A stretch of 64,000 bases of DNA. Origin: Bifidobacterium thermophilum (GTDB lineage Bacteria > Actinomycetota > Actinomycetes > Actinomycetales > Bifidobacteriaceae). The DNA lies in contig JGZV01000004.1 of NCBI GenBank assembly GCA_000741495.1, forward strand, positions 1 through 64,000, read 5' to 3'. How positions within the stretch are numbered: position 1 is the stretch's first letter; every line of letters starts with the position of its first letter. The notes below the pieces were generated by a model, which did no database searches, was not told the DNA's origin, and worked only from the letters and a program-made list of their open reading frames with translations. Of the stretch, positions 39,350 to 49,137 are shown one piece after another. Made by a program: the position numbers and the translations under genes.

Positions 39350-39596
39350 GCCGCAACGGAATCGCCGCCGTGGCTTGTTCCGGACGCCTTATCCGGTATC
39401 AGCCCGCACGTCCGCCATGGTCGTTCCCGAGCATGATACGTCGTTCAGTATCTCAGGAGTGCGGTACATCACCGTGCCAACCGCGCATCCGCCCCTCCTT
39501 GTCATTGCATCTCAAGCCTCGTACGCCGTGTGGGATTGCGCGCGAACCGTGCCGCATCCTAGCGCACGCCCCCCACCTGTGGATACAGTGGAGACT

Positions 39597-40343
39597 ATGA
39601 ATCAACAGCAGCACATCCGCGTGGTCATCGCCGACGACCAGGAACTCGTCCGTGCCGGATTCGCCATGGTCATCGGGTCCCAGACGGATATGGAGGTCGT
39701 CGGGCAGGCAGGCGACGGCGATCAGGCAGTTGCACTCGCGCAAGAGTTGCATCCTGATGTTGTGCTCATGGACGTGCGTATGCCCGGCATGGACGGAATC
39801 GAGGCGACACGCCGCATCACCGCGATGGAATCAGCGGCCTCTCACCCCAGTGACACGCCCTGCTGCGACGCCGAACGCGTCACCCGCGTCATCATCCTGA
39901 CCACGTTCGACTTGGACGAATATGTGATGTCCGCGATCAATGCGGGTGCGTCGGGCTTCCTGCTCAAGGACACCGAGCCGGAGACCCTGCTGGCCTCCAT
40001 TCGTACCGTGTACCAAGGCAACGCGATCATCGCCCCGTCCGCGACCAAGCGGCTGATCGAGAACATGGTTGAAGGCAAGCTCGCCCCCACCATGCAACCG
40101 GGGGTACCCGCCGGCGATGAAACGCAGTACACCGATCCTGAGCTGGCCGACCTGACCGAACGCGAGCGCGAAGTGCTCATTGAAATCGCACACGGGCTGA
40201 GCAATCAGGAAATCGCCGACAAGCTGTTCATCAGCCTGCCGACCGTGAAAACGCATGTGGCGCATATCCTGGCGAAAATCAACGCGCGCGACCGGGTGCA
40301 GGCGGTTGTCTTCGCCTATGAGAACGGGCTGGTCCGCCCGTAG
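39597..40343 (+). CDS. NarL/FixJ-type response regulator
   Basis: 248 residues. Receiver domain with acidic pocket Asp13-Asp14 (VIADDQELVRAGF), phosphoacceptor Asp59 (VVLMDVRMPGMDG), conserved Thr in ILTTFDLDEYV and Lys in GFLLKDTEPETLL. A roughly 17-residue insertion (SAASHPSDTPCCDAERV) sits before the Thr strand. The C-terminal LuxR-type helix-turn-helix is LTEREREVLIEIAHGLSNQEIADKLFISLPTVKTHVAHILAKI. The frame is open further upstream, but MNQQQHIR is the natural start; no clear Shine-Dalgarno precedes it, so leaderless translation is possible. The likely partner is the kinase at 32483. Confidence 0.94.
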   Translation: MNQQQHIRVVIADDQELVRAGFAMVIGSQTDMEVVGQAGDGDQAVALAQELHPDVVLMDVRMPGMDGIEATRRITAMESAASHPSDTPCCDAERVTRVIILTTFDLDEYVMSAINAGASGFLLKDTEPETLLASIRTVYQGNAIIAPSATKRLIENMVEGKLAPTMQPGVPAGDETQYTDPELADLTEREREVLIEIAHGLSNQEIADKLFISLPTVKTHVAHILAKINARDRVQAVVFAYENGLVRP

Positions 40344-40396
40344 ACGCTCCGTAGAAGCTCCGTAGATGCGACACGCAAAACAGTATCCGAGTATGC

Positions 40397-40449
40397 AGAT
40401 ACGCTGTGGCCCGCCACTGCTCAAGGCAATGGCGGGCCACAGCGTATCT
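40397..40449. terminator. Perfect 20-bp hairpin between convergent genes
   Basis: Arms 40397-40416 and 40430-40449 pair perfectly over 20 bp with a 13-base loop, between the response regulator (plus) and the FtsX-type permease (minus). Confidence 0.75.
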
Positions 40450-40507
40450 GTCGAGCTATCTGCAATCCGCGTCCCGCCGATCGCTCCCGGACGGCGGGAC
40501 GCCTGGA

Positions 40508-43132
40508 TCAGGCTTCGGCGAGCGCCTCGACCGGCGGTGTCTTGACTGCGCGTCGTGCCGGGAAGACACTGGCGAGCAGGGCTGCCAGTGCGGCAATGAC
40601 CAGCACGCCGATGTTCAGCTGCCAGTTGGTGACCAGCGCGACTTTGCCGAACGTGCTGAACACCATGTAGGAGCCGATCCAGCCGAACGCGATGCCGAGG
40701 ACTTCGCCCGCGATGCCGGCGACCAGGGAGATGACCAGCGATTCAACCGCCAGCGACCAGCGCAGCTGGCCGCGGGTCATGCCGATGGCGCGCAAGGTCG
40801 CGGATTCGCGGGTACGTTCGATCACCGACAGGCTGAGCGTATTGGCCACGCCGATCAGGGCGATGAGTACCGCGACAGCGAGCAGGGCGACCAGCAGAGC
40901 GAGCATGGTATCGACAATCTGGTTCCATTGGGCGCGCATAGCCACCGGTCCGGACAGCGTGGCGCCCGCGCTTTCGCCGATCGCTGTTTGCGCTTTGGTG
41001 AGGATATCCACTGCCGAGGCCTTGGACGTGTCCACCGAGGCGAGCACGATGTGGCCGTCTGCGGTCAGTCCGCCGTCGCGGAACGCGGATTCGTTGACGA
41101 ACATGGTGACTTGGACGTCGGCGTCAACGTTGCGATAATCCTTTTGCGTGACCGTAAGGGTCAACGCCGGTCCCTTGGCGGTGTCGGCATCCGTGCCGGA
41201 GGCGGTGTCCGAAGCGGTGAAACTCACTTGGCTGTTCTTGAACGACAGGACCTTGCCGGTGAAGGCGGAATAGGCTGGTGCCAGTGCCTTGCCGTTGTCA
41301 AGACTGACCCCGTCAAGATCAGTGTGCAGCACGTTGGACAGCGAAGACACATCCGGCACGCCGATCACGGTGGCGCTGATGTCGTCGCTGCCGAGCTTGA
41401 CCGTTCCGCGGGCGATAGGCGCATACAGCGTGGTCTTGACCCCCTCGATCCTGGCGATCTTGTCGGCGGTGGACTGGTTGAGTTTGCTGCCCTTGGCGAC
41501 CATATCAACACTGTAATGCGTGTCGAGCGTGCTGTTCATCGTCTGCTTGGCGCACGCGGCTCCGGTTCCGATGCAGGAGACGAGCGTCACGCCGATAAGC
41601 AGGGCGACACCGGTGGAGGCAACACGCCTCGGGTTCTTCTGGATGTTGGCGTGCGCAACTTTCGCGGCGGGGCCGAACAGTGCGGCGAACGCCCCGCCCA
41701 GACGCATGAGCAGCGGCATCCAGAAGGATGCGGTGATTACAAGACCGAGGAAGATGAGCGCGCAGCCCGCCATGGCGGTCAGCAGCAGCGGGTCGGCAAG
41801 ACGCTGCACTTCATCGGTGCCGAGCGCACCATGCAGGCGAACGACGGCATATGCGGTAAGGAGTACGCCGGCAGCCGTAAGCAGGGTGCCGAACACGCCA
41901 CGCAGGACGCCGGCACGCTTGGTATCGCTCAATTCGATCGGACGCAACGCTTCAAGCGGAGTGACGTGGGTGGCTGAACGGGCGGAGCCGATGGAGGCGA
42001 GTACCGTCATGACGACGCCGAAGACCAGCGGGATGACAACAACCTGCCAGGTGAACACCAGTCCACCATTCATGCCCAGACCTTTCAACGCGTGACTGTG
42101 GACCACAATCGCCATGATCGCGGAACCGAACGCGACGCCCAGAACCGAGGAAACCAGGCCGAGGAGCCCCGCTTCAGCGATGACGGAACGATACAGCTGG
42201 CCCTTTTGGGCGCCGATGGTGCGCAGCAATGCGAGAGTGCGACGACGCTGGGCGACCAGCACCTGGAAGGTGTTCGCAATGACGAGCGCCGCCACGAACA
42301 TGGCGAGGATGCCGAAGCTCAAGAGGAAAATGGTGACGACGTTCGTACCGGAGTCGCTCAGCGCTTTGATCGCCTCATCCCCCGCCTTCTGCCGGGTTTC
42401 GATACTGTAGCCTTCCGGCAGCAGCTTCTTGATCGAGGCGACTGCGGCATCGGCTTTCGTCTCGTCGATGTTGAGGGTCATGCCGGTGAACATGAGGTCG
42501 GAGACGCTGTCCGCGCCTTGGAGTTTGGCGATGGTCTTGTCACTGACTACAGCGGCGCCACCGTACGATCCGAATGCGCCATTCGGGTCTTCGGTGAACC
42601 CGCACACGGTCAGGTCGACGCTATCATCGCCGCTCAGCCCCGACCCGTAGTTCGCAGCTACGGAAACACGGTCGCCGATGTTGACAGACAGTTGATCGGC
42701 AAGCGTGGACGGCAATGCGATCTGTGCATCGTTCGCCGGCTGGCTGCCTTTGACCATCTTGACCGGCAGCAGCGCATCGTCGGTTGACGCGTTGATGGCA
42801 AGCAGTGTGGCGCTCTTATCCCCTGCCACCGCGTTGACGGTGACGTTTTGCAGAATATAGCCGGCGCCCACGCCGTCAGTCGAGGTGATGCGCTCGGGTT
42901 TCGCCTCACCGATGGTGCGCATCGTGCCGGAACCGCCCATCGACGAGGTGTTCTGGACGATATAGTTCGCCTGCGCATACTGGGCGGTCAGCTGGGTGCG
43001 CAGGGTGTCGTTAAGCGTATTGCCGAACAGGAAGGTGCAGGCGATGAACGCCGTGCCGATCAGGATGGCGATCCCAGCGGGAATCAGCATCTTCATGTTC
43101 TTTTTCATCATTTTGATCGTAATCGACCACAT
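40508..43132 (-). CDS. ABC transporter permease (FtsX/MacB type)
   Basis: An 874-residue membrane protein with the duplicated FtsX topology of large actinobacterial permeases: an N-terminal helix (AGIAILIGTAFIACTFLFGNTL), a large extracytoplasmic MacB_PCD domain (40-240), three helices (around 260-400, for example VVTIFLLSFGILAMFVAALVIANTF), then a second set including GVALLIGVTLVSCIGTGAACA, another exterior domain and three terminal helices. Two ERTRESATLRAIGMTRGQL / QRRRTLALLRTIGAQKGQL loops mark the FtsX repeats. It is 32 bp downstream of its ATPase. Substrate unknown; antimicrobial peptides or lipoproteins are typical. Confidence 0.9.
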   Translation of the reverse strand: MWSITIKMMKKNMKMLIPAGIAILIGTAFIACTFLFGNTLNDTLRTQLTAQYAQANYIVQNTSSMGGSGTMRTIGEAKPERITSTDGVGAGYILQNVTVNAVAGDKSATLLAINASTDDALLPVKMVKGSQPANDAQIALPSTLADQLSVNIGDRVSVAANYGSGLSGDDSVDLTVCGFTEDPNGAFGSYGGAAVVSDKTIAKLQGADSVSDLMFTGMTLNIDETKADAAVASIKKLLPEGYSIETRQKAGDEAIKALSDSGTNVVTIFLLSFGILAMFVAALVIANTFQVLVAQRRRTLALLRTIGAQKGQLYRSVIAEAGLLGLVSSVLGVAFGSAIMAIVVHSHALKGLGMNGGLVFTWQVVVIPLVFGVVMTVLASIGSARSATHVTPLEALRPIELSDTKRAGVLRGVFGTLLTAAGVLLTAYAVVRLHGALGTDEVQRLADPLLLTAMAGCALIFLGLVITASFWMPLLMRLGGAFAALFGPAAKVAHANIQKNPRRVASTGVALLIGVTLVSCIGTGAACAKQTMNSTLDTHYSVDMVAKGSKLNQSTADKIARIEGVKTTLYAPIARGTVKLGSDDISATVIGVPDVSSLSNVLHTDLDGVSLDNGKALAPAYSAFTGKVLSFKNSQVSFTASDTASGTDADTAKGPALTLTVTQKDYRNVDADVQVTMFVNESAFRDGGLTADGHIVLASVDTSKASAVDILTKAQTAIGESAGATLSGPVAMRAQWNQIVDTMLALLVALLAVAVLIALIGVANTLSLSVIERTRESATLRAIGMTRGQLRWSLAVESLVISLVAGIAGEVLGIAFGWIGSYMVFSTFGKVALVTNWQLNIGVLVIAALAALLASVFPARRAVKTPPVEALAEA

Positions 43133-43164
43133 GGGGATGTCCTTGCTTGTCTCGTAATACTCGT

Positions 43165-43974
43165 TCAGCGGTTGAGGCCGTCATCCATGACGGCGGCAGG
43201 CGGCTGGGGTACGCCTTCAGCCAGGTTGAGCGTGGCGCGTCGGCGCTCCTGCATGAGCAGCTCGCTCATCTGGTCGGCACTCGGATGATCGACATCGGCG
43301 ACGATCTGACCGTCCGCGAAGACGATGGCGCGGTCGGCGTAGGAGGCGGCGACCGCATCATGCGTGACCATGATGATGGTCTGCCCCAGTTCCTTGACCG
43401 AACGTTTGAGGAAGCTCAGCACTTCCGCGCTGGAAACCGAGTCGAGATTGCCGGTCGGTTCGTCCGCGAACACGACCGACGGTTTGCCGATGAGGGCTCG
43501 TGCGATGGCGACTCGCTGCTGCTGGCCGCCGGACAGTTCGTTCGGACGGTGGCCGAGACGTTCACGCAATCCCAGCGTGTCCACCAACATGTCGAACCAC
43601 TTGCGGTCGGGCTTCTGTCCGGCAAGGGTCAACGGCATCAGGATGTTCTGTTCAGCGGTGAACATCGGCAGCAGGTTGAAGCTTTGGAAGATGAAGCCGA
43701 TCTTGTGCCGGCGCAGCAGGGTCAGCTGCTTGTCGTTCATCGTCGTGATATCGGCACCGTCAAGCAGGATATGGCCGTTGGTGGCGGAATCGAGGCCGGC
43801 GAGAGTGTGCATGAGCGTGGACTTGCCGGAACCGGACGGGCCCATGATCGCGGTGAACTTCCCTCGTTCGAATGCGACATTGACATGGCGCAACGCGTGG
43901 ACCGCGTTCTCGCCGGTACCGTAGATCTTCACCAGGTCGACAGCTTCGACGGCTATGGGATTCGGGGTTGTCAT
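43165..43974 (-). CDS. ABC transporter ATP-binding protein (MacB/LolD type)
   Basis: 269 residues. Walker A GPSGSGKS at 45-52, Q-loop FIFQSFNLLPMFTAEQNI, signature LSGGQQQRVAIARAL, Walker B VVFADEPTGNLDS and switch His in MVTHD are all intact. The FNLLPxxTxxEN pattern is typical of the LolD/MacB class that works with FtsX-type permeases. A C-terminal extension (about 235-269) contains MSELLMQERRRATLNLAEG. The ATG at 43974 follows GGAGGGAAG. Cotranscribed with the permease at 40508. Confidence 0.93.
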   Translation of the reverse strand: MTTPNPIAVEAVDLVKIYGTGENAVHALRHVNVAFERGKFTAIMGPSGSGKSTLMHTLAGLDSATNGHILLDGADITTMNDKQLTLLRRHKIGFIFQSFNLLPMFTAEQNILMPLTLAGQKPDRKWFDMLVDTLGLRERLGHRPNELSGGQQQRVAIARALIGKPSVVFADEPTGNLDSVSSAEVLSFLKRSVKELGQTIIMVTHDAVAASYADRAIVFADGQIVADVDHPSADQMSELLMQERRRATLNLAEGVPQPPAAVMDDGLNR

Positions 43975-44189
43975 GGATCTTCCCTCCACTCGTTCGTCCG
44001 GAACCTTTCCTGGACGGTATGGTTCCAATGTACCGAAACGAGGCGGGAACGCCCATCATGCGCGGGATGGAAAACGCGCATCATACGGCATCATCCCCAA
44101 GGATGAGGCGGAAAGTGGCGTATGGGTGGAATCCCTGAGCAACGAGGGTGACACCCCCCCGACCGGCAGGCGTAGCGCCTGTTCAGCAC

Positions 44190-44999
44190 TCAGGACAGCA
44201 TCATGATGACCACCGCGAGCGCGGTGAGCGCAACCGTGACCGCCAGTATCCCCCAGTCGGCGGGCCGCATTGCCAGCCGCACCCGGTAAGAGCGCTTGAC
44301 ACCGGGCAGTCCCAATCCGCGCGATTCCATAGCCCAGCCGACGCTGCGGCTCATCCGGTAGGCACGGATCAGCACGGCGACAATCACCGGAACCCACGCG
44401 CGCGCCCGCGCCAGCATCAGCGTGAACGGATTGCGGATGCCCCGCATCCGCGCGCCTTCACCGGACAAGTCCAAACCCCGGGCGCGTTGGGCGTCACGCA
44501 CCTGGGTGACAATCCGCGCGAATACCGGAATGTAACGTAATGCAGTCGCCAACGTCAAACCCGCACTGTACGGCATGCCTACGGCGACCGCCCCACGGAT
44601 GAGTTTCGCTTGGCTTGTGGTGAACAGGGTGAGGAAGCATGCGAAACCGAGCGCGGGAATACGCAAGCCCATCACCGCCGCCATCACCAGGTTCTCCCGG
44701 GTCAACCGCAGCCAATCCCAATCAGCGATGACATGGGTGCCGGACCGGTCGAATATCGGCCACAACACCACGATGAGCGCGATGATGACGGCGAGAATGC
44801 GCCACACCCACACGATGTTCTTCCAAGGAATATGGTCGGTAAGCAGCATGATATGTTCAAGCGCCAGCACGCCAAGGATGAACGGCCAGCTTCGCCACAC
44901 CAGGCACAGGACCAGCAGGGCGAGCGACATCAGGAATTTGACGCGCGGATCGGTGCGGTGCAGCCAGCCGTCGCCGGGCACATACAGGTCAGCGTCCAT
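44190..44999 (-). CDS. ECF transporter T component (EcfT/CbiQ family)
   Basis: 269 residues with about six hydrophobic segments. It couples the ATPases to the S component. The coupling-helix signatures with Ala/Ser-Arg-Gly are visible as DAQRARGLDLSGEG and AMESRGLGLPG, and the N-terminal PGDGWLHRTDPRVKFLMSLALL is typical. The ATG at 44999 follows GGGAGGCGG and overlaps the ATPase gene end by 11 bp, so translation is coupled. It is the last gene of the S, A1A2, T cassette. Confidence 0.93.
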   Translation of the reverse strand: MDADLYVPGDGWLHRTDPRVKFLMSLALLVLCLVWRSWPFILGVLALEHIMLLTDHIPWKNIVWVWRILAVIIALIVVLWPIFDRSGTHVIADWDWLRLTRENLVMAAVMGLRIPALGFACFLTLFTTSQAKLIRGAVAVGMPYSAGLTLATALRYIPVFARIVTQVRDAQRARGLDLSGEGARMRGIRNPFTLMLARARAWVPVIVAVLIRAYRMSRSVGWAMESRGLGLPGVKRSYRVRLAMRPADWGILAVTVALTALAVVIMMLS

Positions 45000-46551
45000 C
45001 AATCCGCCTCCCCGTCAGTCCTGCCGGGCGCCGCGGATCATCCGCGGCAAGCGCCAAACGTCCGCAAGCACACAACCGGCCATCATCCAAGGTGATGAGC
45101 ATGGTGCACCGTTCACGGACCACACGCATATCATGGCTGATCATCACCATGGTGGCGCCTTGCCGGTTGCGTTCCGACACGGCATCCAACATCATGCCGG
45201 ACAGGCGACGGTCAAGCCCGGCGGTCGGCTCGTCAAGCACCACAATCGGTGTGTCCATGACCAGCACGGATGCGAACGCGACCAGTCGACGCTGCCCGTA
45301 CCCTAAGGTGGCCGGCGACTGGTCGGCGACATCCTCAAGGCCGAACCGGATCAGCATCCGGTCTACACGCCGGTCGATCTCGTCGCGCGGCACTCCCAGA
45401 CATGCAGGACCGAATGCGATTTCATCGCGTGTGCTGGAACAGAAAATCTGATGGTCGGGATTCTGGAACGCAACCCCGACATGGGCGGCCATTTCGCCGA
45501 CACGATGACGGGACACGTCAAGACCGTCAACCGTGACCGTTCCCGAAGTGGGGTGCAACATCCCGTTGAGATGACGGGCGAGCGTGGTTTTGCCCGAACC
45601 GTTGCGCCCGATAAGACCGACGAATTCGCCACGTGGAATAGTGAAGCTGACATCATCGAGCGCCGCGGAATCATTACCGCCTTGAGCATACCGGTAGGTG
45701 ACCGATTGGAAGCGTATGGCCGGCGCGCTCTCATCGTCGTCTTGGCGCACTGGCATCGGGGAGGTTCCCGGCGTCGGAGGTTCGGCTCCCGGCAGTGCGA
45801 CACCGAGTTCGGTCAACCGGTCACGATGGGCGGTAAACAATGATGCGTCACCTTGCATGATGATGCTGCCATGGTCAAGCACCATGATGTGGTCGGCGTA
45901 TCGTGCCAGATCGTCAGTATCCTGTTCGGCCATGATGATGGTCATCTTGCGCTGTGCCCGCAGTTTTTCCACGACGGCGCACACGTCCCGCTTGCCTTCA
46001 GGGTCGAGCGCCGCGGTCGGTTCGTCAAGCACAAGTACCTGCGGTCGGGCGGCGAGCGCGGCCGCAATGGCCACTCGCTGCATTTGTCCGCCGGACAAGC
46101 TGGTCGGCACGCGATGACGGTACCCGTCCATGCCGACCAGATGCAGCAGGGCATCAATCCGTTGGTCTATGAGGTCGGGATTGACACCGCGGCTTTCCAT
46201 TGGAAACGCGAGTTCATCCTCCACGCTGGCGCAGAACAATTGGGATTCCGGGTCCTGTTGGACGTATCCGACCGCGCTGGAGAGTTGTGCGACAGTACAT
46301 TCGGCGGTGTCGTATCCGGCGACGGTCATGCCGCCGCGCATCACCCCGTCTTCAGGATTGGGGATGATGCCGGCGAACGCCATGCACAGCGTGGATTTGC
46401 CTGCCCCCGTAGGGCCGATGATGCCAGTGAAGGATCCGGATTGGATGGCGAAATCCAAGCCGTCCAGCGCTTGGACCGGTTCACCGGTATCGGTTTGCGG
46501 CGTGTACCACCAGCTGAGATGGTGCGCCGTGATGATGGGGGCGTCGCTCAT
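44989..46551 (-). CDS. ECF transporter fused ATPase (A1A2)
   Basis: 520 residues containing two complete ABC ATPase domains. First half: Walker A GPTGAGKST, signature LSGGQMQRVAIAAAL, Walker B VLVLDEPTAALDP. Second half (from about 270): Walker A GRNGSGKTT, a degenerate signature LGYGQRRLVAFASVL and Walker B IVVLDEPTAGLDR, with MISHDMRVVRERC. Fused EcfA1-EcfA2 proteins are common in actinobacteria. It is 14 bp after the S component gene and overlaps EcfT. Confidence 0.93.
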   Translation of the reverse strand: MSDAPIITAHHLSWWYTPQTDTGEPVQALDGLDFAIQSGSFTGIIGPTGAGKSTLCMAFAGIIPNPEDGVMRGGMTVAGYDTAECTVAQLSSAVGYVQQDPESQLFCASVEDELAFPMESRGVNPDLIDQRIDALLHLVGMDGYRHRVPTSLSGGQMQRVAIAAALAARPQVLVLDEPTAALDPEGKRDVCAVVEKLRAQRKMTIIMAEQDTDDLARYADHIMVLDHGSIIMQGDASLFTAHRDRLTELGVALPGAEPPTPGTSPMPVRQDDDESAPAIRFQSVTYRYAQGGNDSAALDDVSFTIPRGEFVGLIGRNGSGKTTLARHLNGMLHPTSGTVTVDGLDVSRHRVGEMAAHVGVAFQNPDHQIFCSSTRDEIAFGPACLGVPRDEIDRRVDRMLIRFGLEDVADQSPATLGYGQRRLVAFASVLVMDTPIVVLDEPTAGLDRRLSGMMLDAVSERNRQGATMVMISHDMRVVRERCTMLITLDDGRLCACGRLALAADDPRRPAGLTGRRIDGR

Positions 46552-46565
46552 ATGGGTACCGTTAT

Positions 46566-47204
46566 TCAGTGGTCGGCGCCTGCATGGGTGTCCGGTTTGG
46601 CTGTTGCGGTTTCATCGGAAACGCCGGTCTGCTGGTTGGAAGCAGCGGCATCATCCTCAGGAATCGTGACCGTGGGCTGCACGCCCAGATTGCCCATGCG
46701 TACGAGCGGCGGATAGGCTTTGCGGACGGCGGCGAACAGGGCGTAGGCGATGATCAGTCCGACCGCCATCTGTCCGGCGTTGCCGGCAACCTCACCCAAG
46801 GCTGGCCCCCAGCCAGAGAGGATACCGCCGGCGATGAAATAGCCGAATACTTTCCATACGCCGGCGATAACGGAGCCGGCAATCATATTGGCTGGGCGGA
46901 ACTTGCGCACAATCAGCCCGACGAACACCGCTTGCAGACCGTCAATGATGAACGTGAATACCGCCCACTGCGGGTAGCCGGACAGCAGGTCGGACAATGC
47001 CGGTCCGAGCCCGCCGATCACACCGCCGACCCACGGGCCGAACGCGTAGGCGGAGAAGAAGATCATCGCGTCGGACAGGTTGAGATACCCGCGTGTCGGT
47101 GTCGGTAGTTTCACCAGCATGGTCATCACCGTGGTCAGGGCGGTCATGATGGCGATCAGCGGAATCATGCTTGCTTTGAATGTGGTTTTGGATTGTGCAG
47201 CCAT
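46566..47204 (-). CDS. ECF transporter S component (substrate-binding membrane protein)
   Basis: 212 residues with about six helices and a C-terminal polar tail (after 165). The conserved segment PTPTRGYLNLSDAMIFFSAYAFGPWVGGVIGGLGPALSDLLSGYPQWAVFTFIIDGLQAVFVGLI matches the PF07155-like S components (riboflavin/HmpT-related group), so the substrate is probably a vitamin or precursor such as a thiamine pyrimidine, but I cannot fix it. The ATG at 47204 follows GAGAGGGAA. It is the first gene of the cassette; a hairpin at 47226-47269 precedes it. Confidence 0.85.
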   Translation of the reverse strand: MAAQSKTTFKASMIPLIAIMTALTTVMTMLVKLPTPTRGYLNLSDAMIFFSAYAFGPWVGGVIGGLGPALSDLLSGYPQWAVFTFIIDGLQAVFVGLIVRKFRPANMIAGSVIAGVWKVFGYFIAGGILSGWGPALGEVAGNAGQMAVGLIIAYALFAAVRKAYPPLVRMGNLGVQPTVTIPEDDAAASNQQTGVSDETATAKPDTHAGADH

Positions 47205-47225
47205 GTGTTCCCTCTCTTCAATACC

Positions 47226-47269
47226 ATAGGCGTGTGATACGCCACTATGCCGGCGCATCACACGCCTAT
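47226..47269. terminator. Hairpin between peptide-binding protein and ECF S component genes
   Basis: Perfect 13-bp arms (ATAGGCGTGTGAT / ATCACACGCCTAT) separated by 18 bases, 62 bp past the lipoprotein stop and 21 bp before the S component start. There is no T-tract; it could end the upstream transcript or act in the ECF leader. Confidence 0.5.
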
Positions 47270-47331
47270 CTTACGTAGGCTGACTGCTGGTACGTCTGTT
47301 CGCGTCCATATCGTGTGGACGTGCGCGTGGC

Positions 47332-48981
47332 TCAGCTGTTGACTGTCAGCTTGTAGTAATCGGGCAGCCCCATGTAGTTGAAGGACAGTGACCCGACCTG
47401 CTTGCCGGCTGCCGCCGTGACATTCGTGTACCACAGCGGGATCACGGGAAGGTCTTGGAACAGCTGTTCTTCGGCCTTGTGGTAGTAGCCGATCGCCCCG
47501 TCAAGGGTGGTTTGGCGTGCCGCCTGGTCGATGAGCGCGTCGAATGTGGCGCTCTTGTAATCGCCGTTGTTCAGGCCCTTGCCGTCCGCGGACGCGGAAT
47601 CGTAGGCTTGCACCAGGTAGCCTTCCGGATGCGGGTAGTCCGATTGCAAGCCTTGGATGAATGCGGCGCCGACCGTTCGGTTATGGATCGCGGTGCTCAG
47701 CTCCTTGGATGTCGAGAAGATCAGCGGTTGCGCGTCGATGCCGAGCGCATTCGTGATGGAATTGCAGATCGCGTCGATCCACGGCTTGTTGCCGCTGTCC
47801 GTGCTGTAGGCGAGTCGGAAAGTCCCTTCCCATGGGCTGATGTCATCCGCCTGTTTCCACAGTTTCTTGGCTTGTGCAGCATCATAGTCGAGTACGGATG
47901 CCCCGGCGAGGATTTTGCTATACCCTGCGATAGTCGGCGCAGTGAAGTCAGTCGCCTTGGTGGCGGTACCGTACAGGACTTTCTTGATAATCGTCTCGCG
48001 GTCGACTGCATGGGCGATCGCGGCACGGCGCAACTTGCCCTCCTTGCCGGAGAAATGCGCCATATTCTGCGGTATCGTGAAGGATTTGAAGCCGGGGCCG
48101 GGCTTGCTGACGGTTTGCAGCTGTTCTTGGCTGTAGGTTTTCAGCGCGCTTGACGGAATGGAATCCAACACGTCGAGATTACCGGCCAGCAGGTCGGAGT
48201 ATGCGGCGTCGAGGCTCGTGTACAGTTCGTAGGTCACTCCCCCGTTTTTCGCCTTGCGCGGACCGGTGTATCTGGGGTTGGGCACGAGTTTGATTTCCTT
48301 GTCATGCGACCAGGATGCAAGCTTGTACGGCCCGTTGCCGACCGGGTGTTCGCCGAACGCGTCGATGTTCTTGTACGCGCTTTGCGGCAGCGGCAGAAAC
48401 GCGACGTCGCCGACCTTATACGGGAACGAGGAGTCCGGGGCGGCGAGTGTCACTTCAAGCGTGGTGTCGTTGACGGCCTTGAGCCCCGATAATTGGGCGT
48501 TCTTGTCGCCGTTTTCGTCTTGCAGCGCATCATAGCCCTTGATGGTGGAGAAGATGGCGGCACCGAGCTGTCCGTTGGCTGCGTTCGCTGCAAACGACCA
48601 TGATTTCGCGTACGTGGAGGCGGTGATCTTCTCTCCGTCTGAAAAATGCAAGCCGGATCGTAATGTGATGGTGTATCGGGAAGCATCGGCGTTCGGCGTG
48701 ATGGATGTGGCGTCCGCATAGATGAGTTTCCCCGCGGCATCGAAGGTGACCAGGCCTTCATACAGTTGCGTGACGACCTTCCAGCCGGCAAGGTCGTCGG
48801 TATTGCTGGGGATCAGCCCTGCCGCGGGCTCGACATTGTTGACGGTGACGATGCTTTTCGCCGGCGCGGAAGCGGATGCGCCGGAGGATGTGCCGCCGGA
48901 GCAGCCTGATACGAGCATCGAGGATGCGGCGAGCACCGCTACGGCGGTCCTTGTAATCAAACGATGCATAGTCTTCTTCAT
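47332..48981 (-). CDS. Peptide/nickel-type ABC substrate-binding lipoprotein (OppA/DppA family)
   Basis: 549 residues. The signal peptide ends in a lipobox with Cys27 (LVSGC), followed by a Ser/Gly/Ala linker. The SBP_bac_5 domain shows YEGLVTFDAAGKLIYADATSITPNADASRYTITLRSGLHFSDGEKITA, GNGPYKLASWSHDKEIKLVPNPRYTG and IAHAVDRETIIKKVLYG. Ligand is probably an oligopeptide. No permease or ATPase gene adjoins, so it is an orphan. The ATG at 48981 follows AGAAGGAA. Confidence 0.92.
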   Translation of the reverse strand: MKKTMHRLITRTAVAVLAASSMLVSGCSGGTSSGASASAPAKSIVTVNNVEPAAGLIPSNTDDLAGWKVVTQLYEGLVTFDAAGKLIYADATSITPNADASRYTITLRSGLHFSDGEKITASTYAKSWSFAANAANGQLGAAIFSTIKGYDALQDENGDKNAQLSGLKAVNDTTLEVTLAAPDSSFPYKVGDVAFLPLPQSAYKNIDAFGEHPVGNGPYKLASWSHDKEIKLVPNPRYTGPRKAKNGGVTYELYTSLDAAYSDLLAGNLDVLDSIPSSALKTYSQEQLQTVSKPGPGFKSFTIPQNMAHFSGKEGKLRRAAIAHAVDRETIIKKVLYGTATKATDFTAPTIAGYSKILAGASVLDYDAAQAKKLWKQADDISPWEGTFRLAYSTDSGNKPWIDAICNSITNALGIDAQPLIFSTSKELSTAIHNRTVGAAFIQGLQSDYPHPEGYLVQAYDSASADGKGLNNGDYKSATFDALIDQAARQTTLDGAIGYYHKAEEQLFQDLPVIPLWYTNVTAAAGKQVGSLSFNYMGLPDYYKLTVNS

Positions 48982-49137
48982 GTGTCGGTTCCTTCTCTGG
49001 GGAAATGCCCGCACCATAGGTGCCGCGATCATAGCGTTCTATCAGACTACACTCCAAGGTATCGAGGACATTGCGCCGAGAACGCAATTGCGATGGCATG
49101 CCTGTAGCCGCTTCCAAGCGCCGTTCCAGACAAGACA

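Noticed and set aside
40343..40375. Tandem GCTCCGTAGA repeat just after the response regulator
   Set aside because: Only two to three 10-bp units that overlap the stop region; too short to mean more than local slippage.
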